DNA from: Lachnospiraceae bacterium 3-1
GTDB taxonomy: Bacteria; Bacillota; Clostridia; Lachnospirales; Lachnospiraceae
Direction of reading: 5' to 3'
Length of the DNA stretch: 60,223 bases
NCBI GenBank assembly: GCA_000403255.2
Contig: KE159593.1
Coordinates: forward strand, 363,469 to 423,691
Position numbers and translations under genes: made by a program
In this document: positions 46,467 to 56,932 of the stretch, piece by piece
Numbering within the stretch: the first letter of the stretch is position 1
How the letters are laid out: every line of letters begins with the position of its first letter
Notes under the pieces: model-generated
Told to the model about the DNA's origin: nothing
Database searches by the model: none
The model's input: only the letters and a program-made list of their open reading frames with translations

Positions 46467-47872
46467 TGTCATCAAAAGCAGAAGAATTTATCAGCCATGA
46501 GGAAATTTTGGAATCTTTGGCTTATGCAGAGGCCAATAAAAATAATCGGGAGCTGATTGATGAAATTCTGGCAAAGGCCAGACAGCGAAAAGGGCTGTCC
46601 CATCGGGAAGCTGCTGTTTTGCTGGATTGCCAGCTAGAGGACAAAAACCAGGAAATTTATGAATTGGCGCAGCAGATAAAAAAGGATTTTTATGGAAACC
46701 GAATTGTAATGTTTGCACCCCTTTATCTGTCCAATTACTGTATTAATGGATGTGAATATTGTCCATACCATGTAAAAAATAAACATATTGCCAGAAAAAA
46801 ACTTACCCAGGAGGAAATTGTAAAAGAGGTGATTGCGCTCCAGGATATGGGACATAAAAGGCTCGCACTAGAAGCTGGAGAAGATCCGGTAAATAATCCC
46901 ATAGAATATATTTTGGAATGCATTCATACCATTTATGGTATCAAACATAAAAATGGTGCAATTCGGCGGGTGAATGTGAATATTGCGGCTACAACCGTGG
47001 AAAATTATCAGAAATTAAAAGAAGCAGGAATTGGGACCTATATTTTGTTTCAAGAGACCTATCATAAAGAATCCTATGAGAAGCTCCATCCAACAGGGCC
47101 AAAACATGATTATGCATATCATACAGAAGCTATGGACCGCGCCATGGAAGGAGGTATTGATGACGTAGGGCTGGGAGTTTTATTTGGCCTGAATAATTAC
47201 CGTTATGATTTTACTGGAATTCTCATGCATGCAGAGCATTTGGAAAGCTATAAAGGTGTGGGACCTCACACCATCAGCGTACCTAGGCTGCGCCGGGCAG
47301 ATGACATTGACCCGGATGTGTTTGACAATGGAATTTCCGATGATATATTTGCAAAAATTGTAGCATGTATCCGAATTGCAGTGCCTTATACTGGAATGAT
47401 TGTTTCTACCAGGGAGAGTCAGTCCTGTCGGGAAAAAGTACTTCATCTTGGTATTTCCCAAATTAGCGGAGCATCCAGGACAAGTGTGGGGGGCTATGTG
47501 GAACCGGAGCCTGAGGAAGAGAATTCCGCACAGTTTGACGTGAGTGATAATCGTACCTTGGACGAAGTTGTGCGGTGGCTGATGGAAATGGATTATGTGC
47601 CAAGCTTTTGTACTGCATGTTACCGGGAGGGAAGAACGGGAGACCGTTTTATGACATTATTGAAAAGTGGGCAGATTGTGAATTGCTGTCATCCCAATGC
47701 GTTGATGACGTTAAAAGAATATTTGGAGGATTATGCTTCAAAAGAGACGAAAGCAATTGGGGATGCGCTGATTGAGAAAGAGCTAGAGGTTATCACCAAT
47801 CCTAAGGTGAAAGAAAAAGTGATTGATTATTTGGCAAATATTCATCATGGAGAGCGGGATTTTAGATTTTAG
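46454..47872 (+). CDS. hydG: [FeFe]-hydrogenase maturase HydG (tyrosine lyase)
   Basis: The 472-aa enzyme splits tyrosine to supply CO and cyanide to the H-cluster. The radical SAM cluster is C96-ING-C100-EY-C103. The ThiH-like barrel runs to about 340. The HydG-specific C-terminal cluster motif FCTACYREGRTGDRF (about 385) is present, which distinguishes it from ThiH. AAGGAGG lies before the ATG within the end of hydE. HydF and a hydrogenase are not in this window. Confidence 0.95.
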   Translation: MYNVMSSKAEEFISHEEILESLAYAEANKNNRELIDEILAKARQRKGLSHREAAVLLDCQLEDKNQEIYELAQQIKKDFYGNRIVMFAPLYLSNYCINGCEYCPYHVKNKHIARKKLTQEEIVKEVIALQDMGHKRLALEAGEDPVNNPIEYILECIHTIYGIKHKNGAIRRVNVNIAATTVENYQKLKEAGIGTYILFQETYHKESYEKLHPTGPKHDYAYHTEAMDRAMEGGIDDVGLGVLFGLNNYRYDFTGILMHAEHLESYKGVGPHTISVPRLRRADDIDPDVFDNGISDDIFAKIVACIRIAVPYTGMIVSTRESQSCREKVLHLGISQISGASRTSVGGYVEPEPEEENSAQFDVSDNRTLDEVVRWLMEMDYVPSFCTACYREGRTGDRFMTLLKSGQIVNCCHPNALMTLKEYLEDYASKETKAIGDALIEKELEVITNPKVKEKVIDYLANIHHGERDFRF

Positions 47873-47910
47873 CATATGGGGGAATGGCAGTTCTGAAAGC
47901 TGGATTTTCC

Positions 47911-47939
47911 TTGCAACCGTAAAATAATTCTGTTAGAAT
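47911..47939 (+). promoter_or_regulatory. Promoter of the 369-aa coiled-coil gene
   Basis: TTGCAA (47911-47916), 17 bp, TAGAAT (47934-47939), 46 bp before the ATG. Confidence 0.65.
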
Positions 47940-47984
47940 TGATTAGTACTCTGTCTAGAAAAAGCAGAATAGGGGAAGGAAAGA

Positions 47985-49094
47985 ATGAGTGTACAGGACA
48001 AAATAGAACATGTGTTAAAAAGCATACATTTGCTGTTTTCCCAGAGTTTACCTTATGGAGAAAAGGGCGATAAGATTATTGTAGATAAACAGGCGGTGTT
48101 TGAGTTGCTGCAGCAGTTGAATCTTGCAGTTTATGCCGCAATGGATCAGTATGAGATTACAACCAGAAAACATGAAATAGCAGAACGCCGTTGTGAAAAA
48201 CGGGGAGAAGAGATTATCGACAAAGCAAGCAAGCATGCCGATGATATCTACGCGGCATCTATTATGTATACGGATGATGCCATCAATCGGATTTGTTATA
48301 TTATGGATGATGCTCAGCAGGCTGTTCAGAATATTTTTCGGAAAATGAATGGAGAGATGGAGAACCAGAGGGATCGGGTAAAACGGAATCAATTAGAACT
48401 GACAGGACAGCTTCGGGATTTTGCCGATACGGATAAGTATGTAAAGCTGATTCAGGAGGTAAACAAACAAGCAGAGAAAGAACATCGTTTGCAGACAGAA
48501 GGAAAAAAAGAAAAGAAAATACCCAATGAAGGGAAATCATATTCAGCCGTTAAACCGGAGATAAAGATTAATCAGGCTTATTTTGAGCGTACGGGAAAGA
48601 GTTATGATGAAGAACAGGACAGCTCTGACAGGCGGGATGAAGCGGCGGAGAGCCTGGCAAGGGTGACTGGCAAGGAATTTGCGGAAAATCTGCGCCGCAG
48701 GGCTGCAAGAAACAGAGAAAAAAATTTGGAACTGGAGGATATGTCACTGGATAACCCATTGGGACAGGGAGATTCACCAATGGGAAAAAGAGCACAGTCA
48801 AAGCTTGAGGAAGAGGCAAGGTTAGAGGAGATTTTGGCACGGGCAGGGGCAGGACTGGCGGCTGTTGTGGAGGCAGAGATGCAAGAGCCTGAATCTATGT
48901 TTTCCAGCAGCAATAAGATTTCTGTCTCCTCTGCATTGGCAGGAGAATATCCAGAGGAAGAAGCCAGGATTCCCAATCTTCCACCGGAAATTCATGTGGA
49001 TCTGGATGCAGAGTATTTCAAATGGAAACAAGGGGAGGAGAATCCAGAACCAGAAAAAAAAGAGCGGCGTTTCCCCTTTGGACGAAAATCTTAA
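47985..49094 (+). CDS. Cytoplasmic coiled-coil protein of unknown function
   Basis: The protein has 369 aa and no signal peptide. Residues about 30-150 form a long helical region (VFELLQQLNLAVYAAMDQYE, ERRCEKRGEEIIDKASKHAD) reminiscent of DivIVA-like or V-ATPase H-like coiled coils. The second half is acidic and low in complexity, with Pro/Glu stretches and a basic end (EKKERRFPFGRKS). AGGGGAAGG lies before the ATG and it has its own promoter. A scaffold or cell-division role is possible but unproven. Confidence 0.7.
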   Translation: MSVQDKIEHVLKSIHLLFSQSLPYGEKGDKIIVDKQAVFELLQQLNLAVYAAMDQYEITTRKHEIAERRCEKRGEEIIDKASKHADDIYAASIMYTDDAINRICYIMDDAQQAVQNIFRKMNGEMENQRDRVKRNQLELTGQLRDFADTDKYVKLIQEVNKQAEKEHRLQTEGKKEKKIPNEGKSYSAVKPEIKINQAYFERTGKSYDEEQDSSDRRDEAAESLARVTGKEFAENLRRRAARNREKNLELEDMSLDNPLGQGDSPMGKRAQSKLEEEARLEEILARAGAGLAAVVEAEMQEPESMFSSSNKISVSSALAGEYPEEEARIPNLPPEIHVDLDAEYFKWKQGEENPEPEKKERRFPFGRKS

Positions 49095-49098
49095 GTAG

Positions 49099-49116
49099 GT
49101 GAAACGGTGGTTTCAC
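49099..49116. terminator. Small stem-loop between convergent genes
   Basis: GTGAAAC pairs with GTTTCAC around GGTG. There is no T tract. Confidence 0.4.
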
Positions 49117-49175
49117 AGACTTTATTCTCGCGGCCAATGAGCCCTTGTGGGGATATTTAACCAATGCCGCCAGGG

Positions 49176-50174
49176 TCAAATACCTATCCCCTTGGGGTTG
49201 GGTATTTGATTTACCAGTTCCATGCCATGTTCTAGGGCATAGGCATTTTCCATTGTTTCAATGGCAATGGCCTGCATAGCTTCTGTGGTAAAAAAACCCA
49301 TATGGGACGTAACCAATACATTGGGAAAGGTCATGAGTCTTGCAAGGGTTCCATCCTGGATAATTTTGTCTGAGAGGTCTTCAAAAAACACGCCGCTTTC
49401 CTCTTCATATACATCTAATCCTACTCCAGCGATTTTCCGAGACAGAAGACCTTCAATCAAAGCGTTGGTGTCAATCAAAGCCCCTCGGGAGGTATTGATG
49501 AGATAGACGCCTTCCTGCATCTGGCTGATTGCTTTTCGGTCAATGATATGCTTAGTGTCTTTCGTTAGGGGGCAATGGAGGGAGATAACATCAGATTTCG
49601 CAAATAATTCTGGCAAATCCAGATATTCCACGTCCAAATTAGGATTGGGATATAAATCATAAGCATAAATTTTCATATCAAATCCTTTCAGGATTCGGAT
49701 CATGGACTGGCCAATTTTTCCAGTGCCAATGATTCCAGCAGTCTTCTGGTACAAAGTCGTGCCCATCAATCCATTGATACTCATATTAAAGTCCCGGGTG
49801 CGGGTATATGCCCGATGGGTAAAACGATTGACTGTCAAAAGCATAGACACTGCATATTCGGCTACTGCCTCTGGGGAGTAGCTTGGCACGCGGAGAATGT
49901 GGATTCTTCCTTTGGCAGCTTCGATATCCACGTGGTTAAAGCCGGCAGAACGAAGTAGAATTGCCTTCACCTTCATTTCACAGAGCTGGTCTATCATATC
50001 TTTTGTAATCTGGTCATTGATAAAGATACAGATTGCATCACAGCCTTTCGCCAGATTTAGCGTATTTGGCTTGCAGGGGGCTTCCAGAAATATTATTTCC
50101 ATTTTGTAACCTTTTGCCATGGGCTCGAACCAGATGCGGTCATAGGGTTTTGTGGTATAAAAAGCGATTTTCAT
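49176..50174 (-). CDS. ldhA: D-isomer-specific 2-hydroxyacid dehydrogenase (D-lactate dehydrogenase type)
   Basis: This 332-aa enzyme reduces pyruvate or a related 2-ketoacid to the D-hydroxyacid with NADH. The Rossmann motif is GIIGTGKIGQSM (about 147-158). Catalytic Arg, Glu and His are visible in NTSRGALID, GVGLDVYEEE and VTSHMGFFTTEA. The pattern of the N-terminus (MKIAFYTTKPYDR) matches LdhA-like members. AGGAAAGGAAC lies upstream of the ATG on the minus strand. It stands alone, convergent with the coiled-coil gene. Confidence 0.9.
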   Translation of the reverse strand: MKIAFYTTKPYDRIWFEPMAKGYKMEIIFLEAPCKPNTLNLAKGCDAICIFINDQITKDMIDQLCEMKVKAILLRSAGFNHVDIEAAKGRIHILRVPSYSPEAVAEYAVSMLLTVNRFTHRAYTRTRDFNMSINGLMGTTLYQKTAGIIGTGKIGQSMIRILKGFDMKIYAYDLYPNPNLDVEYLDLPELFAKSDVISLHCPLTKDTKHIIDRKAISQMQEGVYLINTSRGALIDTNALIEGLLSRKIAGVGLDVYEEESGVFFEDLSDKIIQDGTLARLMTFPNVLVTSHMGFFTTEAMQAIAIETMENAYALEHGMELVNQIPNPKGIGI

Positions 50175-50283
50175 AAGAGAATGTTCCTTTCCTGAATGTT
50201 ATGTGAAAAGTATGTGCAAATCAGGAAGAAATATGTTGTTGTTCTGATTGAAAAACTTTTTTGAAGGCAGGAAGGTGGATGAA

Positions 50284-50838
50284 TTATTTCAATCCCGCAA
50301 AAATTTCCTTCAAGGTCATTGTAATATGGGGGAATTCTCGTAAACAAACCACTGTTTCTGCATTATAATCTGCCTCGTCTTTTTCATCTTGCAGCATGTA
50401 GCTTTGCTCAAGAACATATTTGCCATTTTCAAGATAATAGATTTCAACAGAACCTTGGGGTGAAACAACCCAGTATTCCGGCACGCCGGCTGTTTCATAA
50501 ATATCTTTTTTCTCTGTTTTGTCTTTTTTTGCCGTGGAAGGGCTTAAGGTTTCTGCAATGAATTTGGGGACTCCGCTGTAAGAACCGCCTTTCAAATGTT
50601 TTCGGTCGCAGATTACCATAACATCTGGGCATACATAATCGTCATTTTCTTTTGGATTGTACTTGAAATCCAGGTTTTCCATAAATACCAGGCACAAACT
50701 GTCTTGTAAACCGTATCCTATTTTTTTAAATATATTACCATTAATGATTCCATGCTGGAAATTTGGTGAAGGCGACATATCATAAACAACACCGTTTATT
50801 TTTTCCGTGCGTTTGCGTTCCATTTCTGATAAGGCCAT
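50284..50838 (-). CDS. Uma2-family (DUF820) putative nuclease, second copy
   Basis: The protein has 184 aa with the same fold as the gene at 23624: KINGVVYDMSPSPNFQHGII, YVCPDVMVICD, KFIAETLSPSTAKKDKTE and ETAGVPEYWVVSP. The position of the catalytic Glu in FIAETLSPS agrees with the family. AAGGATGTG lies before the ATG. It is divergent from the two-component system to its right. No partner gene is adjacent, unlike the first copy. Confidence 0.85.
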   Translation of the reverse strand: MALSEMERKRTEKINGVVYDMSPSPNFQHGIINGNIFKKIGYGLQDSLCLVFMENLDFKYNPKENDDYVCPDVMVICDRKHLKGGSYSGVPKFIAETLSPSTAKKDKTEKKDIYETAGVPEYWVVSPQGSVEIYYLENGKYVLEQSYMLQDEKDEADYNAETVVCLREFPHITMTLKEIFAGLK

Positions 50839-51030
50839 ATAGACACATCCTTTCTTAATTTTCTAATTAAATTTTATCAGGAACAGAAAGATAACACAAG
50901 TCTATTCAATCATATGAAATATCCTTGCTAAGATACACAAACAAAGATATAATCTGATATAAAGAATTGTATCATTGATTTAATTTCAAAAAATCTTAAT
51001 AAAATTCCTTTCTTTAATTTAACAATCAAA

Positions 51031-51039
51031 TGCTATAAT
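51031..51039 (+). promoter_or_regulatory. Extended -10 promoter of the two-component operon
   Basis: TGCTATAAT lies 26 bp before the response regulator start; the -35 region (near 51011-51016) is poor. The AT-rich 225-bp region is shared with the divergent Uma2 gene. Confidence 0.5.
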
Positions 51040-51064
51040 AAAAACGAAAGAACGAGGCGGAAAA

Positions 51065-51760
51065 ATGAAGAGTATACTGGTTTGTGATGATGATAAAGAA
51101 ATTGTAGACGCTATAGAAATTTATTTGCAGCAGGAAGGCTACCGCATACTGAAAGCGTATGACGGCGAGCAGGCATTGCAAGTGCTGCGAGAGAACGAGG
51201 TACATCTTTTGATTATAGATGTGATGATGCCCCGGCTGGATGGGATTCGAGCTACATTGAAGATTCGGGAGGACAGCAGCATACCTATTATTATCTTATC
51301 TGCTAAGTCAGAGGATGCAGACAAGATACTGGGGCTTAATATTGGTGCGGACGATTATGTAACGAAGCCGTTTAATCCTCTGGAGCTGGTGGCCAGGGTG
51401 AAGTCACAGCTTCGGCGTTACACACAGCTTGGGAATGCAGCAGAGAGTAACCGACGGGTGTATCAAGTAGGGGGGCTGGTGATTAATGATGATTTGAAGG
51501 AGGTGCTGGTGGACGATGAACCAGTGAAGCTTACACCCATTGAGTATAATATCCTGTTGCTTTTAGTGAAAAATCAGGGCAAGGTTTTTTCTATCAACCA
51601 GATTTATGAAAGTATTTGGAATGAGGATGCCATTGGCGCGGACAATACAGTAGCGGTTCATATCCGTCATATTCGGGAGAAAATAGAGATTAATCCTAGA
51701 GAGCCAAGGTATTTGAAAGTAGTCTGGGGAGTAGGTTATAAAATTGAGAAGTCTAAATAA
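51065..51760 (+). CDS. OmpR/PhoB-family response regulator
   Basis: The protein has 231 aa. The receiver domain has DDD at 8-10, phospho-acceptor D52 (LLIIDVMMPRLDG) and the conserved Lys in ADDYVTKPFNPLEL. The winged-helix effector (about 130-229) shows LTPIEYNILLLLVKNQGKVF and DNTVAVHIRHIREKIE, then YLKVVWGVGYKIE. GAGGCGG lies before the ATG. The gene is 28 bp ahead of its kinase. Regulon unknown. Confidence 0.94.
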   Translation: MKSILVCDDDKEIVDAIEIYLQQEGYRILKAYDGEQALQVLRENEVHLLIIDVMMPRLDGIRATLKIREDSSIPIIILSAKSEDADKILGLNIGADDYVTKPFNPLELVARVKSQLRRYTQLGNAAESNRRVYQVGGLVINDDLKEVLVDDEPVKLTPIEYNILLLLVKNQGKVFSINQIYESIWNEDAIGADNTVAVHIRHIREKIEINPREPRYLKVVWGVGYKIEKSK

Positions 51761-51788
51761 TTTATAAGGTTATGAAAGCGGTGATAAG

Positions 51789-54518
51789 GTGACAAAGATT
51801 CGGTATTCTGCTGGTTTAAAAGCAATTGCAGTGATAGCCCAGCAGATATTTTCAGTGGTGTTGGTCATAACGATTATTATTCTGACTGTATTATTTCAGA
51901 AAGATATTTTGGATTTTGGAGATATGAAAAATAAATCTTTTGAATCATCCAGTTATTTTTCTGTAAAGTTCCAGACGGCGGCTGAGGAGATTTTGAATTT
52001 TATTGATTTGCGGAGAAAATTTGAGACCAATGGCAGCTATGACAGTGGGAAGGAAGTAAATATCTGGAACTATTACAACAATCGTGAAATTTTGGGTAAC
52101 ACAACAAAGGGAAAAGAAAACAGGAAAAGTATTCTTCGGTATACATTAGAAGATTTGTCGGAATGGTCAAGGGGATACAGTAAATCTGACTATGAATTTG
52201 TATCAGAGCTATTTTTAGATGGGGGAATCCTTCAGAAACAAAATATTTATAAGAATGGCAATTCCGTGTTCAGCGAGGAGAAAAACATTACCAACCTGGG
52301 CGAAATGACAATGGAGCTTCAGAATGGAATTGTAGCGGCTGTAGAACATTATTATGGGGGTTCCTATAGTGTGTCGGGTGTTAATCTTGGAAACAGTGGT
52401 GAAAACATTCGGATAGAAAACGCTGGAGAACAAAATCAGGAAAGAAGCCAGAGGGGGGAGATCACAGAAGAGGATGCCGATGAAGAGCCCTTAAACCTGG
52501 ATAGAATTATTGATAGTGTCATTCAGGGGCAGCTTTATGAGCTGAAGGAAGAAGAATTGATTTTGCTCTTAGAAAGTATGGATATGTACCATATTAACAA
52601 TACGGTTGATTATGAATTTGTAGATGAAGATTATTTGCCAGTAGAAGGTGTGGGAATCTGGGATACTTTTATGGTTGGCAAGTGTACTATGGACCAGATG
52701 CGGAATGCTTATGCAGCATTAGAGTTTACCCTGGAAAATATAGGCACAGAAATCAACCAGTATAAGAGATGCTTAAACCTTTATAATTTAATGGAAAATG
52801 GAACCAACGTTTATTATTGGGTTACCCGTGGAAATGAGGATGAAATTTATACCAATATCAAAGGGACTGTGGATATGCAGCTTGCAGAATATGGGGAAAC
52901 CCACGGAAAGTATGTGTTTTATCAGGAACGGGATATTCGTCTAGAAACCAATGTAAAAGGGATGGAAGATGCATTTTACAGCAGGCTTGAGCCAAGGTAT
53001 GGCGGAAAGGGAAGCATATTTTTCATCTGTGTGGATACCACTCTTCCTAACAAGGACAGTTTTTTACAGGCAAGGGAAGAATATAACGCAATGCGTCCCT
53101 GGGTCTTTTTCAGTGTTGTTGGGGCAGCCATCAGTTTCAGTATTTGTTTAATTTGCTTGATTTACTTAAGTATAGCAGCAGGCAGGCGTGAAGGGGAAGA
53201 AGGGGTTTATCTCAATTTGTTTGACCGGATACCTACGGAGATTTTGTATTTTTTGGCAGTAGTGGAAGTGATTCTGTGCCTTTTAATGAGTGGACAGGTA
53301 TTTTACCGATTTGGAAGTGACGAGTTGGCGGGGCTCTTGATTGTCTCTGGGATATTGACCTTTTTCAGCTCAGCATTTTTATTGGTATTTTATCTAAGTT
53401 TTGTACGAAGAATCCGGGCAGGTGTGTTGTGGAGCCAAAGTATTCTCCACTGGTTTGTGAAAGGAATTGCTATGTTGTTCACCCATCGAAAATCGTCTAC
53501 AAAAATGCTAATTTGGTATGGGCTGCATTTGCTGATTTGCATTTTACTTTTTTCAGGAATGTTGGCCAATGCTTATAATGAGGAGGTTGTAGTGGCAGGA
53601 ACATGGGGATTTTTGCTGCTATGCAGTGTGGAGGCTATTCTGTTGATTCGGGAAGGGGTGCAGCGCAATAAGGTACTGGAAGGTATTGGGAAAATTGCAG
53701 GCGGTGACCTGGAATATAAGATTGCAGTGGATGAATTGAATGGGGATAACAAGCGTTTGGCAAAGGCAGTGAATACCATAGGCGACGGGCTTTTTCATGC
53801 GGTGGACGACAGTATGAGAAATGAGCATTTGAAAACGGATTTAATTACGAATGTATCTCATGATATTAAGACTCCCTTGACTTCAATTATTAATTATGTG
53901 GACTTGCTAAAGAGGGAGAAGTTGCAGGATGAACGGATACAGGGATATATTGCTGTGCTGGATAGCAAGTCCCAGCGACTGAAGCAGTTAACAGAGGATT
54001 TGGTGGAGGCTTCCAAGGTCAGTTCTGGAAACATTAAGTTGGAGATGGAACGGATTAATCTGGTGGAGTTGGTCAATCAGACTGGTGGAGAATTTAATGA
54101 AAAATTTGAAGCCAGAAATCTCACCATTATTATGAAGCTGCCAAAGGAGCCGGTAGTGATTCTTGCAGATGGCAGGCGTATTTGGCGTGTATTGGAAAAC
54201 CTTTACAATAATGTAGCGAAATATGCCATGGAAAATACCCGAGTATATGTGGACTTAAAGGCTGAGGGAGGGAAGGTTTATTTTTCTATTAAAAACATAT
54301 CAGAAAATCCACTGAATATTCAGGCAGACGAATTAACCGAACGTTTTATCCGGGGAGATATTTCCAGAAGTACAGAAGGAAGCGGCCTTGGGCTTTCCAT
54401 TGCAAAGAGCCTGACAACATTGATGGGCGGAGAGTTTGAGATTTATCTGGATGGAGATTTGTTTAAAGCAATGGTAAGCTTTCAGCAGGAATCAGAAGTA
54501 CGTATGATTTCTGGGTAA
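51789..54518 (+). CDS. Large multi-pass sensor histidine kinase
   Basis: This 909-aa kinase has one N-terminal membrane segment (about 13-37), a 400-residue outer sensor region and then a cluster of membrane segments (about 437-463, 481-502, 515-541, 574-596, 606-621). A HAMP-like linker follows (LEGIGKIAGGDLEYKIAVDE). The HisKA motif NVSHDIKTPLTSIINY carries H691. The HATPase domain shows N-box VLENLYNNVAKYA and GSGLGLSIAKSLTT. It begins with GTG. The outer region has no family I recognise. The layout resembles kinases that sense envelope or transport state in Clostridia. Confidence 0.9.
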   Translation: MTKIRYSAGLKAIAVIAQQIFSVVLVITIIILTVLFQKDILDFGDMKNKSFESSSYFSVKFQTAAEEILNFIDLRRKFETNGSYDSGKEVNIWNYYNNREILGNTTKGKENRKSILRYTLEDLSEWSRGYSKSDYEFVSELFLDGGILQKQNIYKNGNSVFSEEKNITNLGEMTMELQNGIVAAVEHYYGGSYSVSGVNLGNSGENIRIENAGEQNQERSQRGEITEEDADEEPLNLDRIIDSVIQGQLYELKEEELILLLESMDMYHINNTVDYEFVDEDYLPVEGVGIWDTFMVGKCTMDQMRNAYAALEFTLENIGTEINQYKRCLNLYNLMENGTNVYYWVTRGNEDEIYTNIKGTVDMQLAEYGETHGKYVFYQERDIRLETNVKGMEDAFYSRLEPRYGGKGSIFFICVDTTLPNKDSFLQAREEYNAMRPWVFFSVVGAAISFSICLICLIYLSIAAGRREGEEGVYLNLFDRIPTEILYFLAVVEVILCLLMSGQVFYRFGSDELAGLLIVSGILTFFSSAFLLVFYLSFVRRIRAGVLWSQSILHWFVKGIAMLFTHRKSSTKMLIWYGLHLLICILLFSGMLANAYNEEVVVAGTWGFLLLCSVEAILLIREGVQRNKVLEGIGKIAGGDLEYKIAVDELNGDNKRLAKAVNTIGDGLFHAVDDSMRNEHLKTDLITNVSHDIKTPLTSIINYVDLLKREKLQDERIQGYIAVLDSKSQRLKQLTEDLVEASKVSSGNIKLEMERINLVELVNQTGGEFNEKFEARNLTIIMKLPKEPVVILADGRRIWRVLENLYNNVAKYAMENTRVYVDLKAEGGKVYFSIKNISENPLNIQADELTERFIRGDISRSTEGSGLGLSIAKSLTTLMGGEFEIYLDGDLFKAMVSFQQESEVRMISG

Positions 54519-54538
54519 GGTACAAGTGAAAATTTTTA

Positions 54539-54567
54539 TTGCAGTAACGGGGGAAAGGTTCTATAAT
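54539..54567 (+). promoter_or_regulatory. Promoter of the aconitase-superfamily gene
   Basis: TTGCAG (54539-54544), 17 bp, TATAAT (54562-54567), 49 bp upstream of the ATG. Confidence 0.7.
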
Positions 54568-54616
54568 ATAATTTTATAGACAGATGGAATCTTTATGAAA
54601 TGCAGGAGGAAAATAT

Positions 54617-56923
54617 ATGATAAAATTACATGACGGCGGCGTTTACCTGGTAAATGGAACATCCTTAATTGAGGATAACGGGCAGGCAGCCGCAGCAATT
54701 TTGGCCCAGACAGGCACATCGGTAACCAAAGAAGAGGCAGCGAAGAATACCATTGCTTATGGGATTTTGGCTGACCATAACACCTCTGGCAATATGGAAA
54801 AGCTGAAAATCAAATTTGATAAATTAACCTCCCATGATATTACTTTTGTGGGAATTATACAGACGGCAAGAGCTTCAGGACTGGAAAAATTTCCGGTTCC
54901 CTATGTGCTGACCAACTGCCATAATTCCTTGTGTGCAGTAGGAGGAACCATCAATGAGGATGACCATATGTTTGGATTGAGCTGTGCCAAAAGGTATGGT
55001 GGGGTATATGTGCCGCCTCATCAGGCGGTAATTCATCAATATGCCAGGGAAATGCTTGCTGGAGGCGGCAAAATGATTCTTGGTTCTGATTCTCATACCA
55101 GATATGGAGCGCTGGGTACCATGGCAATGGGCGAAGGTGGGCCAGAGCTGGTAAAACAGCTTTTGAACAAAACATATGATATCAATATGCCAGGAGTGGT
55201 AGGGGTTTATTTCACTGGGAAACCGCAAAACGGCGTAGGTCCCCAGGACGTTGCGCTTGCAATTATCGGTGAGGTTTTTGCCAATGGTTATGTGAATAAC
55301 AAGGTGATGGAATTTGTAGGACCTGGCATTTCCGCTTTGAGTGCAGATTTCAGGATCGGTATTGATGTTATGACAACGGAAACCACATGTTTGTCTTCGA
55401 TTTGGCGGACTGATGAAATAATTCAGGAATTTTATGAAGTACACAAAAGACCAGAGGATTACAAGGAGCTGAATCCGGGGCAGGTTGCATATTATGATGG
55501 AATGGTGGAAGTGGATTTAAGTAAAGTGAAGCCTATGATTGCTATGCCTTTCCATCCAAGCAATACCTATACCATTGAGGAATTAAATGCAAACCTTATG
55601 GATATTTTGGAGGATTGTGAGAAGAAAGCCCAGGTAAGTTTAGATGGCGCTGTAAACTTTACGTTAAAGGATAAAGTAAGAAATGGCAGATTATATGTGG
55701 ATCAGGGAATCATTGCAGGCTGTGCTGGAGGTGGATTTGAAAATATCAGTGCAGCAGCGGATATTATGAAAGGCTTAAGCATTGGTTCGGATGAGTTTAC
55801 ATTAAGCATTTATCCAGCCAGTATGCCAATTTATATGGAATTGATGAAAACTGGCGCAGCACAAACCTTGATGGAGACAGGAGCTATCCTAAAAACAGCA
55901 TTCTGTGGGCCATGCTTTGGTGCAGGAGACACACCAAGTAATAATGGATTTTCTATTCGCCATTCTACCAGAAATTTCCCCAACCGTGAGGGAAGCAAGC
56001 TCCAGAATGGTCAGATTGCTTCAGTAGCTCTTATGGATGCCCGTTCCATTGCGGCTACAGCAGCAAACAAAGGATATTTGACGGCAGCTACTGATCTAGA
56101 TGTAGATTACACCAATCCCAAATATCATTTTGATAGCAAGATTTATGCAAATCGGGTATTTGACAGCAAGGGCATGGCCGATTCCTCTCAGGAGATTAAA
56201 TTTGGTCCCAATATCAAGGATTGGCCAGCAATGAGCGAGCTGCCAGAAAATATGGTGTTGAAGGTAGTTTCTGAAATACATGATCCAGTGACTACAACAG
56301 ATGAGTTAATTCCTTCAGGGGAAACTTCTTCTTACCGTTCCAATCCACTGGGACTTGCAGAATTTACTTTATCCAGGAAGGACCCAGCTTATGTAGGACG
56401 TGCGAAAGAGATTCAGAAGGCTCAGAAAGCCCTGGAAGCAGGGACTTGCCCTGTAGAGGCAGTAGAGGAATTGAAGCCAGTGATGGCAGCCGTGAATCAG
56501 GCTTTTCCAGAAAAGAAGTTTGCAGAAGGACAAGGAGCAGGAGCCTTGGGCTTTGGAAGTACGATTTTTGCAGTAAAGCCAGGAGACGGTTCTGCAAGGG
56601 AACAGGCGGCTTCCTGTCAGAAGGTACTGGGGGGCTGGGCAAATATTGCCAATGAATATGCAACCAAGCGTTACCGCTCCAACTTAATTAACTGGGGAAT
56701 GCTTCCATTTTTGATTCCAGAGGGAGATTTGCCTTTTGCCAATGGAGATTATATTTTTATTCCTGATATCCGTAAGGCAGTGGAGGAGCAGAAAAAGCAG
56801 ATTTCAGCTTATGTGGTAAAGGATAACAAGCTGCAGGAATTTACTTTGGGAATGGGAGAGCTGACAGAGGATGAACGCACTATTATTTTGAAAGGGTGCT
56901 TAATTAATTATTATAAAGGATAG
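54617..56923 (+). CDS. Aconitase-superfamily hydratase (YbhJ-like)
   Basis: The protein has 768 aa and is a member of the aconitase superfamily. The three [4Fe-4S] cysteines are C369 ([12 protein letters not shown]), C430 and C433 ([11 protein letters not shown]). The swivelling domain near the C-terminus has SRKDPAYVG and [13 protein letters not shown]. Asp/His motifs [12 protein letters not shown] match the family substrate pocket. The pattern is nearer the putative hydratase YbhJ than AcnA or AcnB, and no other TCA-cycle gene is near, so calling it aconitase would be over-precise. AGGAGG lies before the ATG. The transporter gene follows after 9 bp. Confidence 0.85.
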   Translation: MIKLHDGGVYLVNGTSLIEDNGQAAAAILAQTGTSVTKEEAAKNTIAYGILADHNTSGNMEKLKIKFDKLTSHDITFVGIIQTARASGLEKFPVPYVLTNCHNSLCAVGGTINEDDHMFGLSCAKRYGGVYVPPHQAVIHQYAREMLAGGGKMILGSDSHTRYGALGTMAMGEGGPELVKQLLNKTYDINMPGVVGVYFTGKPQNGVGPQDVALAIIGEVFANGYVNNKVMEFVGPGISALSADFRIGIDVMTTETTCLSSIWRTDEIIQEFYEVHKRPEDYKELNPGQVAYYDGMVEVDLSKVKPMIAMPFHPSNTYTIEELNANLMDILEDCEKKAQVSLDGAVNFTLKDKVRNGRLYVDQGIIAGCAGGGFENISAAADIMKGLSIGSDEFTLSIYPASMPIYMELMKTGAAQTLMETGAILKTAFCGPCFGAGDTPSNNGFSIRHSTRNFPNREGSKLQNGQIASVALMDARSIAATAANKGYLTAATDLDVDYTNPKYHFDSKIYANRVFDSKGMADSSQEIKFGPNIKDWPAMSELPENMVLKVVSEIHDPVTTTDELIPSGETSSYRSNPLGLAEFTLSRKDPAYVGRAKEIQKAQKALEAGTCPVEAVEELKPVMAAVNQAFPEKKFAEGQGAGALGFGSTIFAVKPGDGSAREQAASCQKVLGGWANIANEYATKRYRSNLINWGMLPFLIPEGDLPFANGDYIFIPDIRKAVEEQKKQISAYVVKDNKLQEFTLGMGELTEDERTIILKGCLINYYKG

Positions 56924-56932
56924 GGGATTGTT

